From: Ectobius pallidus
Taxonomy: Eukaryota; Arthropoda; Insecta; Blattodea; Ectobiidae
DNA: 64,000 nt
NCBI GenBank assembly: GCA_964059195.1
Contig: CAXKWD010000005.1
Coordinates: 43,415,825-43,479,824 of the forward strand
Direction: 5' to 3'
The stretch's first letter is position 1, and every line of letters starts with the position of its first letter. The notes beneath the pieces are model-generated. The model was not told the DNA's origin. It made no database searches and worked only from the letters and a program-made list of their open reading frames with translations. Positions 44,480-57,089 of the stretch are shown piece after piece. The position numbers were made by a program, and so were the translations under genes.

Positions 44480-45255
44480 TTGTTATATCAGTTCACCTGA
44501 TTTTATTTACAATGTTTTGTTGGATAAATGGCCTTGAATTCATTCATGTGCATATGATTTTTACATTTTGCAGATGCCTACAACGTAAGTTGTATCTATT
44601 AGCCTACTGGTACTGTAAACTTATCAGCACTAATTATTTTATAAGATCCCTTTTACTTTATGTACATAAGTTAATACATGACTCTTTAAACTAGAGAAAT
44701 AATGTAGTTGTAAATTCATATAACAGTAAATTCTATGGTGCTCTACAGTCCTAGCAAATCCGTTCATATAAGGTTCTTAATAACTGGGAAGCGATCGGAA
44801 TAAAACCATTTAAACTTTTTGTGACTTAATGAGAAAACTGTATCTGTAAAAAATTAAGAAAATGTTGTGACTAAATAATTAATGCCCGAAGCAAATTTTA
44901 ACACAAATAGGAGATTTTGGAAAACAATTTATTATGTGATATGGTATTTTAAAATTTTAGCGTATTTTTACTGTGATATTGTCAATTGTCTGATTAATAC
45001 TATTAATAATAATACAACAATTATAATTATATTATCATTATTAATATTCATACTAAAAACACCATTAATAAATTATATAATCGTTTAAGTAAAATATAAA
45101 TAACTATTTAATAAAAAAGTCGTTATTGCGTACTAAATTCTTATTTGCTCAACACACAGTGGAGAAAATGTAGGCCTAATCATCATAGTTAAAGATTAAT
45201 AAAACTTCAGAAAATACGTTGATATATTATTTATTTTATAAGAGTATTATAGTGA
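44480..45255. other. intergenic, nothing recognised
   Basis: AT-rich. No feature supported. Confidence 0.4.
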
Positions 45256-45257
45256 GG

Positions 45258-45258
<1 letters not shown>

Positions 45259-45344
<86 letters not shown>
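45259..45344. repeat. (AAT)n microsatellite
   Basis: About 28 uninterrupted AAT/TAA units, one of the longest simple repeats in the window. Confidence 0.95.
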
Positions 45345-45346
<2 letters not shown>

Positions 45347-46000
45347 TTGATGATCATAATCCTTCTTCAGTATTTGTAAAATCCGTCTTTATTTAAGGAT
45401 ATAAACTTATATTATACATCAGATTAATCAAATGTGAAATCTTTGTAAAAGAAACAAAACACCTACTATTATACAGTAAAGTAGAGGGCGCTACAGGTGT
45501 CGACTATATTTTATAACAGAATCTTTGTCACCTATGTATGCTAAGGAAAGCTTAAAGAGGCTGTTTCCATTCCAGACGGAATTTACCTAAGTATCTCTAA
45601 TATAATAACTTCATCATGTAACAATGACAAACTGCCTTCGTATAAAGCACAATAATTAGAAGCTTATCACGCTCGTAGCACAGGGGTGTCAAACAAGTAG
45701 GCAAGAATCACTTAAAGCAATTAAGAGAAGGTATGTTCTTATATACTGGCCACAGTTTCAGGTAACTTGTTAATTCTCCATCTATGATTGTGTTTTTTCA
45801 TCCATTTCCCGTCCATGCTATTATAGTGGAAAGTCAAATTTCCAATACCCAATGCTGGCAAACTAACTTACCGCACTCATTACCGTACAACGCACCACAC
45901 AGATGCGTCATTATATCAAACCCAAGATCAGAGTCCAGGAACTAAGTACCATGCGACTATTGTGCCTTCTAAATCATTAGTAACTAACAAAAATAACAAA
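45345..46000. other. intergenic, nothing recognised
   Basis: No gene or bounded repeat was seen. Confidence 0.4.
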
Positions 46001-46006
46001 CAAAAA

Positions 46007-46093
46007 CATCTCCGCCTCTCTGTCATTCTTTGTAATTTCTTTAGATGTAGGAAAAGATGGAAATCACTGGGAGCGAGGTCCGGGATTTAGGGT
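46007..46093 (-). pseudogene. short mariner transposase fragment, same family as the foldback at 5693
   Basis: 86 bases are nearly identical to 5911-5997 of the foldback arm, covering GATGTAGGAAAAGATGGAAAT and CTGGGAGCGAGGTCCGGG. On the minus strand the mariner DLAPSD block can be read; here the third catalytic aspartate codon (GAT) is kept. The fragment ends abruptly on both sides. Confidence 0.8.
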
Positions 46094-47160
46094 AAGAGTC
46101 TTTAACTGACTAATGTTTTATATTATATTGATATATATTACTGGACGTAATGAGTATGGTTAGTAATATAATTGTTTGAATGCAATTTAATTTTATCCTA
46201 TATAAGTCATAAAAAAATCGTGTCAAACTACAGCAACTAATAAATGTTTTATTGTAGCCTATATGTTGAAAACACCAATATCTCTGACTATTCCATTCAT
46301 ACGCTGCGTATCCGATATTGACCTATTGACCTTTAGCATTGCCTCGGATATCGACCAATCACGGTCGTTTATCTCACAACATCCCTGCAAGATTCGCGAG
46401 GATGCGATTTTATCTGATAAAACGTCAGCTCGTTACTGAACCATTACAGTATTGCTAATGCAGTGATTACTAGACTACGTTATCCATTCATTATCCCGCT
46501 AAATTGAAAACAAAAATGGTAAGCTGAAAGTACGGTAATACGTTTGATGACGAAATTGATATTATCATAAAGGAAACTAAACCACATAATACTGAAAGAA
46601 ATATAAAATATATACGGATTCAGTTACAAATATTCTGTGAAGATCGTAAGTACAATTAAATTGAATTGACTAGGGAATCTCAAACGCAGCAGATTGTGCA
46701 ATCAATATGAGAAAATCCAACGGAGAAGAAAATTGTGTTTTTAATCAATGGACATTCAAATTGAGTGACAATTTACAAATAAATTACGTTCTTGAAAAAC
46801 AAGCGTTTCTATTTTGTTCCGATTTTAGCTTACTACTTTCGGTGGTAGCATTCTTAGTATTTCATAATGTAAACTGTTCATTAATTTAGTATGCCGTGAT
46901 CTGACAGCTGACACTATAAACAATTTTATTTTAAACAAACCAGAAATTAATATTTATATTAAAATATATTATTTATATAAACCGTTACATTTTATTTATG
47001 GAATAGTCTTAATAAATCCAACACGAGATTACGAGTTTCATAACATAAACTCGCTCTTGCTGCGCATTCGCGAATCTATCGATATACTCGTCATCTCTCG
47101 CGAAATTGCCTATGATAAATAGTAATACAATAATTTAAATCATTATTAGTTTACGTAGTA
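46094..47160. other. intergenic, nothing recognised
   Basis: No feature supported. Confidence 0.4.
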
Positions 47161-47164
47161 GGCC

Positions 47165-47350
47165 TGGGTAGTAGTAGGACTGTATGACACTGCTTTTCTG
47201 TGCCCATGGTCGCGGGTTCTCTCCCGATCCGGGTCGATGGCGTTTATATGTGCTTAAATAAAACATACTTATGCCTCTAGATTTACATGCTCCCTCTATT
47301 GAGGGAGAAAATTCCGGCTCGCAGGTGACGGTTACAAGGCTGAATACAGT
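47165..47350 (+). repeat. tRNA-derived SINE (family S3, copy 1)
   Basis: A B-box-like GCGGGTTCTCTCCC is followed by GATCCGGGTCGATGGCGT and TTATATGTGCTTAAAT. The same core recurs at 50480-50560 and, inverted, at 55270-55330. The A-box region is diverged. Confidence 0.7.
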
Positions 47351-47900
47351 ACACCCCTGTTATTAAATACCATAAAAAGAAACGAGTTGGTGTTTGGTAC
47401 AAAAATACTACCATTGTCCGGTAAAATTGTACATAACAGATACATTAGGCTACCTTATGGTAATTCAGTAACTAATATAGGCCTAATTAAGTACTGTATA
47501 GATTGATTATTACTTTTTTTCTGCAGTAGTGTATAGTGAAGTACTACAATTAAATTAAAAATTTTGATAATATTTCCTGCTTACTTCGAATAAGAACAAT
47601 ATTGTAGTCTCAAGAAACTCGAGCCTCTAAAAACAGCTTCAATAACTACGATTTTTAAACTAAACCCGAACAATTTTTACAATTTAACTATAGCCTAACA
47701 TAATATTTAATATACTTTGGGTTGACATGTTAGAACACTTGATAGTTGCTGCCTGAAATTAAATATTAAACCATCTGTTTTCCATTCACTTCTTATGAGA
47801 GAGAGGTTTCCTGACACCCTCGCCACGTCACACCTCGCAGCCAATGACCGCTCGGGTGGCTAGTGGTCTAACCTTTAGTATTTTAAGAACCTTGGATACA
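47351..47900. other. intergenic, nothing recognised
   Basis: No feature supported. Confidence 0.4.
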
Positions 47901-47902
47901 GC

Positions 47903-48070
47903 CATGTTTAATGTACAACAGCGCAACACTCAATGGAGTCATAACGGTCAAATATTTCACAAACGGAGATAAATGAACAACATGTCGACGTAAGCGCGCA
48001 CAAAGCGGTACAGCCAACCTACGAAAGGTAAAAAAAAAAGAGTGCGGGTACTTATTCACTTACCCTCGTA
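47903..48070 (-). mobile_element. mariner 5' end fragment
   Basis: On the minus strand the element starts at the TA near 48070 with CGAGGGTAAGTGAATAAGT and GTACCCGCAC. A leader similar to that at 19665-19795 follows, with GACATGTTGTTCATTTATCTC and ATTGAGTGTTGCGCTGTTG (against TGGGTGTTGCGTTTTTG). The transposase ATG lies at 47905-47903, and the match stops a few codons upstream of 47890. Only the 5' terminus and leader remain. Confidence 0.85.
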
Positions 48071-49420
48071 CGTTATCGGATACACACCGGGATGTTTTGG
48101 CAAATTGTAACCTCTTTTTCTTACTTCTCAGTGAAATTAGCTATAGGGATTAAGAACTCGAAGGCTTGATAGCACAATCAAACTTTATCTTAGTAGGAAA
48201 CGTATTTAAAACACGTGGAGACAATCTCAGTAGCACAAAATACGCACATGGACACTCGACTAAATGGATTTTCTTTCTTGATATTGAAATTCCATTAATT
48301 AGTAATATTATCATTTCAGAAAAATCACCTCGCACATTACACTCGAGCAGATATACTACTTTCTCTACGTAATTTGTACCTTAATTTGATTCTTAGTCTT
48401 AAGTCGATAGCTGCATTGGGAACGAAAAAGAATCGATCTCATTGAGGTCGGAAGCATTTGGAAGTTACATTCAAACACAGAATATCTGTATGTATGGGTG
48501 TCCATTCTTGATTGCTTTAACAAAGTGTTTAAGTATTATAAAAACAGAATGTCTTCTTCTGTTTACGTTGCTCCAAAGCTCTCTATAGGAGGTTCCCACA
48601 GAAATTAGGTTCGTTAGACTGCACGTTCCAGGCACCTCTTAATTAGTTTAATCAGTAAGGGCCTGATGTACCGCACTGAATATTTTTCTATGTGGCTTGC
48701 AGATAACGGATATACTACTTTATTATGTCAGTTATTTTCCAGGCACGATCTCTACATTTATCAGGTTAATCCTTGCTACACCCAAACCTCCAAGTGATTT
48801 GTACGCTGTTCTGGTAAATATGGCAACATTCAGCCATATTTTATCTCACTCCCCCATTTGCGGTGGGGGAAGTGTGGCTACAATGAGAAGGGTACAAAGC
48901 GGCTCAGTAATATTTCAAAGCACTTATTATTTCTCTTCATTTTACGTTTGAGGCTTCTGACATAGGCTACGTATGTTTATATTTCTTAGAAATATCACAG
49001 GATTTTCAATAAAACACCTTCATTACTATGATGATTTATCACACAATAAAACCGAAGTCAATTGGAAACTTTATTTTTAAATTGTAAAGTCCGTACGAGA
49101 AATTCTCATCATCATCTTGTCCAATTCGACAATATTTTCGGATGTCTTTAGGCCTAGGTAGGACCTATAGAGATACTTTTAAGCTACCAAAGTTACCAAT
49201 TAAATGGGTATTAATTTTGTGTTCCTTGTTTTATAAACAATGTAAGATTATAGTATATTGTGATACACGTAAGGGAAGTGTGATTTAAGTTTAAAAAAGA
49301 GACGAAATAGAGGGTTTACACTTCTCACACACCTATCGATTACAATTTGTTACACGATAGAGAAAAACTGAAAAATGTATGTCATATAGTAATTAATTAC
49401 AAACATCTGTTATAGAAGAT
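48071..49420. other. intergenic, nothing recognised
   Basis: AT-rich. No gene supported. Confidence 0.4.
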
Positions 49421-49422
49421 AG

Positions 49423-49551
49423 CCTTCCAGTGTACCCGTATCATCCTTAGAACGTTACTATTCTACCTTCCAGTGTACCCGTATCATCCTTAGAACGTTA
49501 CTATTCTACCTTCCAGTGTACCCGTATCATCCTTAGAACGTTACTATTCTA
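49423..49551. repeat. perfect 43-bp minisatellite, three units
   Basis: Three identical consecutive units start CCTTCCAGTGTACCCG and end ACGTTACTATTCTA (49423, 49466, 49509). There is no spacer, so it is not a CRISPR. Complete identity implies a recent event or an assembly artefact. Confidence 0.97.
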
Positions 49552-50435
49552 TCTTGGTGCATTGCCTTTTTATCTTAGTGCACTGCCTTCGTGATTTCGT
49601 GAATGATAATGAAGGCTTGGTCGGGATCAATTTTCGCCTGCTATTCTCAGAAGTTATTGAGGATCATTGTGATTGTTCCTATTTTCATTTCATATTAAAA
49701 ATGTAGCAGACGCAACTAGTCACATTGTACTCAGTTCCTTGACACTGATCTTTGGATTTGTATAATTACGCTCTTGTGTGGTAAGTAGCGCGGCAAATTA
49801 GATTGTCGGCACTGGGTAGTGACAATTCTGCTTTCCATCATGCTACCATGGATGGAAAAGTAATTTCGTAAAAAAAATACATTATATATGTTATAAGGGT
49901 TATTATAAGGGTTAATTATTCATGCAGTGAAAGCGTTAATATTGCCAAATAATCATTTATTCAGGTATATCCTATCATTCCTGCTGCCAGCATGTATTAT
50001 GCATACTACTCCACAAAGGAAGCGTACATATTGTCCTTTTAAAATAGAGTGGCGCAATCTTACAGTTTACAATTTATGTTACACTAAAGATAAAAGAGCA
50101 GTAAACTCATTGAAGCATCTGAGTTTAAGTCTGTAATTACAGGAATAAAATATGAGTGCCGTTTGAAAATTATATTTCGTGTTCAATTATTGGTTAAAGA
50201 AAAAAACTTTGCGGTTCACAATATCGGAAATAATAATGTTAAGAAGTATTGTAAGAAAGATTAAAAAACCAGCCAGATTGTACTGAACTGAATTTGGAAA
50301 CTTTGAAACCGTGATAGTGATAATACAGAAAAATCCATTAACTAGTATATCAGATGTCTTTGATGCCATAATAAGATAATGCCACAATTTTTCTTCGTAA
50401 CACTTTCAGCTTAAAGTAAGGAGCGAAAATAGTTT
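49552..50435. other. intergenic, nothing recognised
   Basis: No feature supported. Confidence 0.4.
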
Positions 50436-50439
50436 CTGT

Positions 50440-50640
50440 GCCGGACGCTAAATTACTAACTTTTCTCCTGTGCACAACAGGCTTTGGCTTCATGTCTCCA
50501 GTGGGATCGATCCCGACCCAAGTCAATGTCATATTTGTGTGTGAGCTTGTATGTAGATTTCAGGTATGGAAAAGAACCCCTGCGACGGTGAAAAATTCCG
50601 TCACAAGATTAAATAGCATGTTAAACAACCGTAACAGACA
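50440..50640 (+). repeat. tRNA-derived SINE (family S3, copy 2)
   Basis: TGGGATCGATCCCGACCC is followed by AGTCAATGTCATATTTGTGT, corresponding to the B-box and conserved post-head block of copy 1. Further right, GCGACGGTGAAAAATTCCG resembles the body of the 47-kb copy. Diverged; no TSD seen. Confidence 0.6.
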
Positions 50641-50644
50641 AAAC

Positions 50645-51355
50645 AAGTGTTAATACCTATTACAATAAAGTATACATGTAATTGTCATTTACACTTTGGT
50701 TTGAACAAGATTATCATTGCACTTCAGTAAGTTTCAAGTTTCTAGCTGAGCATTAAATATGATTATCAAGGAATCACCAGTTAGGCTAGCTCAATATTAA
50801 TATTGTCCGAATTTATTATAGCGTTCTACTTTTTTAACCCATGTTGTCAGCAAGTTAAAATTTCACATAATGCCTCACAGATGTTCGTTCAAAGCAGTAA
50901 ACTAATATAATTACACAATATTACTTTTGTTCCTTACATTTTTATTTTATGACAACATTTTCATATTGAATGTTAAAATAGATACAATTACATTCCGTTT
51001 CCCCCATATTATACGTAAATATTTTTAACTCTTGCATTTATATATTTGTAATGATAGTATGTTCCTTATTTACTGTAAATATTAACTCATACTTTTCTTT
51101 GTTTTTAATAATTCCACTTTCTGTATTTTTATATTTATTTTAGTGTAATCCAGTGTATTGTACTCAACTGTTCTCACCCACAAACTTTGCTTTTTGCGTG
51201 GCGTTGAAATCTATATTTGTAAACTTTCGTATTATAATTTGCAGTAAAAAAATTGGTATTATTTTTAATAATTTGTTTATTATTGTATACGAGTCACAAA
51301 ATTTACAAGAGTATAGAATAAAACAAAATCTATCTAAACAGGTTAAAACGCAGAA
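50645..51355. other. intergenic, nothing recognised
   Basis: No feature supported. Confidence 0.4.
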
Positions 51356-51374
51356 ATCAGCTTGTTGGGGTGGA

Positions 51375-51420
51375 GACGACATATTTAGGATCTATAGGTC
51401 CATCTTCAGGCCATCTTCAG
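51375..51420 (-). repeat. decayed Penelope-like hammerhead motif
   Basis: On the minus strand CTGAAGATGG occurs twice (51420 and 51409 leftward), followed by GGACC / GATCC that could pair as stem II, and then TAAAT (51387-51383) where the GAAAC core is expected. The arrangement is that of a Penelope-like hammerhead whose core has mutated. Confidence 0.4.
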
Positions 51421-51639
51421 GTATATTTTGCGAGTTGGGTCTCTCTGTTTGAAGTACATACTTTGAAAGGTACCTATAAGCTTGTGATTTCATCCACAGT
51501 TAGCCCTACTCTACAAGTATGTACGAATACGAAGGGTAGAAAGGTACCAGTGTTTTTCATAAGATTTTTTATTAGGCAATATAATATTATTGGTTATGTT
51601 TATATATATATTTATTTATTTAATTACTATTTGTGAAGA

Positions 51640-52810
51640 AACTTCAACACCATAACAAGAAAAAATAACATTGTATCCTTTGTCTCACAGAAAGGAATCT
51701 TCCCCTCTTATTTATCTTGAAAAAAAGTGTGTGTTCTATCCTCTTCTCTCTTCAAATGTTTGGTGTTTAGGGCGTAGGAGAAATATTTATGACCACAGAT
51801 TATTTTGTAGTGGACGGACGCGTTGTGCTATCATCGTGCTGCTGTTGTTCGGGTTGGCACGATTTCATGGTTACCATAGATACCAGTATGTTTTCTTGCT
51901 AGATTCCCTTTTGAGTGAAATATTCGAAGGTTTTTATGGTTCCTGATGGATTTTTTTGTCATAAACTCAAGAGAATCGATGTCTGATTTGGATTTAAGAC
52001 AGCCACTTTATCCAGAATTGGGCTTTTAGATATTTATACAGTTTTTATACCATGCCCCATGTGAAACCGTAATGTTCCATTAGGATATATATGTTCTCCT
52101 CCAGAATGCCTTGTAGAGATAATAAAAAGGAGATAACTTTGAACTATGCTGGCAATTTAACGATGTATTTCCCTCAGAGCACATAATACCACATGGTAGC
52201 AAGTATAACCAATAAAATAGAATAATGACATACTAATATTTACGGAATTTTTATTGTAGGGAAATAGGTAAAATTTAAACTTCATTTGGTAAGTGTATAC
52301 GTCTACTGAATTCTTAGGCATAGCTTTAATAAATTAAACTAGTGCGCACTGATTATAAAAATAAATGTTATAACTATTATTACGTGTTTTTATTTGGGAA
52401 AATGTCCTTTATAATTGATCTATATTTGATAAAAATGCATATAATAAAAATAGTATTAACAATAATACCAGATTTACACTCTTTCCAAACTAGTTCTTAT
52501 ATCTAGTCACATGTAAGCTTACATCCCAATTTTTGAGTTATCTCCTTGGTATATGACCCCAAGAATATATTACTCACTCCCAAGTTCTATCAGTAATAAG
52601 AACTCTAACATAATTCCACCAAGATAATGGTTTTCATAGCAAAGAAAACTTTTATTGTATTAATACCATATTGACATAATTTACTTCATGACATTTCTTT
52701 TCATTTCTGAGGTTCTTCATGTTTACTTCATTGAATTTCTTGGTGAGTGTGTGTGCGCGCCTATTTGCATATGCATATGTGACACCATTCAATTTAGTAT
52801 GTATGTTATG
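51640..52810. other. intergenic, nothing recognised
   Basis: No gene, splice site pair or repeat partner is supported. Confidence 0.35.
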
Positions 52811-52817
52811 TTTATTA

Positions 52818-53866
52818 AGTGCCAGTATGGTACTTTTTGAGATTGTATGGTGTACGGGAAAAACGCCTACCCGTCTGTCCGTGTCCTGTACGCGCGAAAA
52901 CTCGAATACGCTTTATCAGATTTTCATGAAACGTAGTCAACACACTTACAACGTCCATATGGCGGACTCTGTTTACTTTGGATCTAATCGGTTGACCGTA
53001 GTCAGAGTAGCGACTAATTAACGGTCTAATTATCTTTAAATAGCAAATCATCACTACACTACAAAGCTGCGAGGCTAACACACACATTGGCATAATTGTT
53101 GGCCCACTTCCAGATGAGCCAGAAACTTGAAATTTGGTATACTTATAGCGTGTAACCAATTGAAATATTAAAAAAGTTTCGATGTTATTTTTTCCCCGAA
53201 AAAATCAAAATGGTGGATGCAACTTTACGGTCTTTACAGAACTTTTTTGTAGGCACCAGCAGTAACGGATTTTGGGAGATCTACAAGTTTGGTCCCTGGA
53301 CTTTTTGTCGTATCTCCATTGGTTATACCTTAGCTAGAGTTAGAGTGTTTGATTTCAAGTTGGCCTAAATTTTGTATATTTTGCTCAAATTTGTTCTTTA
53401 CACAAACTGGAATCGTAAAATGTGGCAGAAATGTTATCACTTCAAGATGAATAATCGTGAAAAAATTGGTGTTTCTAGTTGTACTAAGAGTACACAAAAA
53501 CCGGCTGAATAGCCGTGACGTCATTCACGTCTACGACTGGCCAAATCATCCACTTATTAACATAGATGTTTAATCACTTCGACATGAGCTAGAAACTTGA
53601 AATCGGGCAAAATTATAGCTTTTATTTATAACCATCGGGAAAATTCAAAATATATATAATTTCTAACTTATGGCCTAAGAAAAAAGTTGAAATGCTTTGA
53701 CTGCGTATTCGTAGGCTTTCAAATGTTTTTTGAAAAAATAAAGGAATATTGTTGACTTAAGGAATTCCACTTATTCCTTCACATATGTTTATCAAGCTTT
53801 TTCAAGAAACCCTGCTCTAAAGTTCAATAGTTTCAGAAATATTGCCTAATAACTCCATCTGGCACT
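52818..53866 (+). mobile_element. unclassified non-autonomous TIR element (AGTGCCAG family, copy 2)
   Basis: Starts AGTGCCAGTATGG and ends with the inverse of AGTGCCAGATGG. TTATTA lies immediately outside both ends (52812-52817 and 53867-53872), a possible 6-bp TSD. Inside are a TCCG-like tract, a GAAAACTCGAATACGC module, and two CACTTCCAGATGAGC / CACTTCGACATGAGC modules each followed by AGAAACTTGAAAT. No coding capacity beyond short frames. Confidence 0.75.
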
Positions 53867-53872
53867 TTATTA

Positions 53873-55195
53873 TCAGTTTTCCTTATTTATTTTTATGCAT
53901 AACGAAATAAAATAATTTTACAGGAGATATAAATGAATTTTGTTGAATTCATTATCGTTATATATCGTAAGTTATGGAAATATTTTAGACTCATTGTTAT
54001 TTTAATGTTAAATTTAATTTACAGATTAACATGTTACAATGTTGAACGTAGTACTTGTAACACACTAAAATGGATATTAGAATAAAATTACAACTACTAC
54101 AAGATGTAATATTGTTATTTTTCTGGTAGTGTTCAGTCATTGGCTGTTTATTCCATTCAATTAGGGTAAACCGAGGCTCATTTTACGACATTGGAAATAT
54201 AAAATAACAATTTACAATTAATTGTAATGTAACAAGTGCACACAAAATATATTTAGGTTAAATTATCTTTTTATTCTATTGTTAGAGTGAGGAAAAACAA
54301 GTGTAACAAATAGACATTAGGAAGAAAGTACTTTAGTCTTCTTTCTTTAATAAAAATATGTACATTTAGATGACATGTTAATTAAGCAGTAGCGTAAACC
54401 CTTTTTATTGAGTTTATGTCACGGTCACATAGTTACCGCATGAATGTCCTTGAATTTTTATCAGTAAATAGATGAATATGCACTTACATAAGATGATAAA
54501 TCAAACGCCTCAGAGATCGAACAGGCTTTATTTACATTTCGTAATCTGATGACTTTTGTAGTGTTGGAATATATTAAATTACCGGTACTGTACTAAATTT
54601 AAGAATCAAAGGAAAGCAGTTAGTTAGTTTATTTTCTTACACAGTACAATGTTTTTCATTATCCTATACCTGTAAGTTAACATATACTTATAAATTACAT
54701 TTCTTAAAGTTTAACACATATACAATTACAAATTTATCATTTAAATACCAATATTCAATACATGTATAATAATATGAATATTACATTCTTTTAAACAGGC
54801 TACATTTTACTACATTATACATTTTAATATTATTTCTAACTCTATTTTTACAGTACAAGGAAACTGAATTATACAAATTGAATGATAAATTCAAGAATAC
54901 AATATATACTCACTTACAAAGAATGAAGATCACTTATATTATAAAAACAGTGTGATAAAAGAAAGGATACATGGTAGTGGGAGTATAATTCACGTATCAA
55001 GAAAAAGTAAATTCACCGTAACGTTTTGTTAGCTTGGCAGGTAAACTCATAAATTTTGTAATGTTTATACATGCGTTGAGTTTAAAATCGCTAAATATTT
55101 CATGTTCAGTAATTTATTTATTTTGAATAGTTGATAACGGAATAATGGTTGCTAGGTTTTATTGTTATTTAACGACTGCTGCTAATGCTGTTGCC
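53873..55195. other. intergenic, nothing recognised
   Basis: Very AT-rich, no gene supported. Confidence 0.4.
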
Positions 55196-55380
55196 TTAGC
55201 CTATGACTTCGCAGGTGTCCCACAGGAGTTATTTTACGTTTTTCTAAATCTGTAGAGATGGGCTGTCACATTTATACACACATAAAAGCCATCGGTTTGT
55301 ACCGGGAACGAACTCACGACCTTAGGAAAAGAATGTCAGCGAAATACTGTCTGTCCAACTTCAGGTCGACAATGGCAAAC
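55145..55380 (-). repeat. tRNA-derived SINE (family S3, copy 3, minus strand)
   Basis: On the minus strand GTCGTGAGTTCGTTCCCGG (B-box region) is followed by TACAAACCGATGGCTTTTAT and GTGTGTATAAATGTGACAG, matching copy 1, then CTGTGGGACACCTGCGAAG and a tail containing GTTAAATAACAATAAAAC. This is the most complete S3 copy in the window. Confidence 0.75.
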
Positions 55381-56270
55381 AATAATAATAATAATAATGC
55401 TCTGATAGGCACCCACTTTTCTATACATGAAACAAAATTTGTGATTCTAGTCTCTTCTTAATAGCATATATTGATACATAGCAGAGATTGTTTGAAAAGT
55501 GGAAAGTTAATTTTAATAGAAGGGCTCTTTTACTACTTAATTTTTACAAATACAATACAAAATAAAAATAAAAATACAATACTAGTTATGATAAATTTAT
55601 AAGTTTCAGAAAAAGGGATGAACTCCCGAAAGAGCAGAATGCTCGAGTTCGGGTGCAGTTGAGATCTAAAAAGTTCAGTTACATAAAAAATACAGTAATA
55701 TCTTACACACATACATTAAAAACCACCACAAAACAAAATCAAAAATAAAAACAATCACAAGAAAGAATAAAAACGCATTACTGTTAGCGTTTACTTTTAA
55801 AAATACATGCTGTAAGCGTTTACTACAAAAATACATAAAGAAAATGATAAAAACTATTTTAGAATAACTATAGTTATTATAGTTATTATAAATAGCTATT
55901 TATAATATATCTTAAATCTATGCACAGTCATGTTTTTATATATGAATTTTTAAGTCTGTATAGTATTATTCCAAAATCAAACCCATCGCGCAGCTAATTT
56001 CAATTAAGGGTGAGGAGATGATTCGTCTTGTGTTGTGGGAATGAAAATGTGTTTTAAAATCGATTTATGTTATGGATGTTATTTTAAGAAGATAAGTTTC
56101 GTAATATAATCCAAACATTTCTTTAAGCAATGATTCAGCTTCTGAATACGAGAATCGATGTTGGGTTGGAAGGGGAAGAGTGAATCAGGATAGAAAGCAG
56201 GATAGAAAACGTATCTGTTTTTCTCGCCTATGAATGCGCAAGAAAGTGTGTAAACGTTGTATCAACAACA
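55381..56270. other. intergenic, nothing recognised
   Basis: AT-rich, no gene supported. A short AT palindrome ATAACTATAGTTAT lies at about 55863-55880. Confidence 0.4.
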
Positions 56271-56277
56271 AAAACAA

Positions 56278-56322
56278 TAATACTACTACTACTACAACTA
56301 CTACTACTACTATTCCTACCAT

Positions 56323-56411
<89 letters not shown>

Positions 56412-56412
56412 G
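56278..56412. repeat. compound (TAC)n-(TAA)n microsatellite
   Basis: An interrupted (TAC)n/(CTA)n run (56278-56368) passes directly into (TAA)n (56368-56411). The long translated frames here on both strands are repeat artefacts. Confidence 0.95.
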
Positions 56413-56731
56413 TGTAAGAGTAATCATGTAAATTATTAATAATAAAATAAAGAGAAAACTGGGAACCTAACCTCAAACAGCTTCTTTGCATGTAAAGAGA
56501 TTATCAACATTGAATGTGTTCGAGGACAACCCAATTGGCCTCGTAACAGCATTAGTATATCGTACAGGGAGCTATTTCAGGTCAAAATCTTGAATCGTCG
56601 TAATATTCCTCAAGGCTAAGGTGGTACAAATCCTATGTAAAAATTGTTCTAGCGTTAGTACGCTATAATGAACATAATCACTGTTTTATATTGAAGGACT
56701 GGGAATAGATATTTATTATTAGTGAACTAAA

Positions 56732-56890
56732 TGACATGTGACCTTTCCACCATTGATTTCGTGTGAGATGAAGTCAGTGCACTTGTGCTATCCATGAACC
56801 TGTGAATTAAGTGACATGTGACCTTCCCCACCATTGATTTCGTGCGAAATAAAATCACTGCTCTTGAGCTATCCATGAACCTGTGGTTCG
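56732..56890. repeat. 80-bp tandem duplication
   Basis: The block starting TGACATGTGACCTT at 56732 recurs at 56812, with shared ACCATTGATTTCGTG and CTATCCATGAACCTGTG. The copies differ at several positions. Confidence 0.85.
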
Positions 56891-57089
56891 GCGCAGATTG
56901 AAGCGAGCATAGCGGCCAGATTGACACCTTTTAGGTAATTTAATAATAATGAAAATGTAGAAAAACACCAAGTGTTGCCATTTGGCTATTTGACGTGTAT
57001 CATAGAGTAAAGAAGTATATTACCTAAATACTGATTCTTCATTATTTTTCTCGATTTGTTTTAAATGTTTTCGAAGAAAAAATTTCCCT

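Noticed and set aside
49423..49551. CRISPR-like direct repeats
   Set aside because: Units are adjacent without spacers and the genome is eukaryotic.
56185..56491. Long frames on both strands encoding poly-Thr/Asn/Ser/Val
   Set aside because: Pure translation of the TAC/TAA microsatellite.
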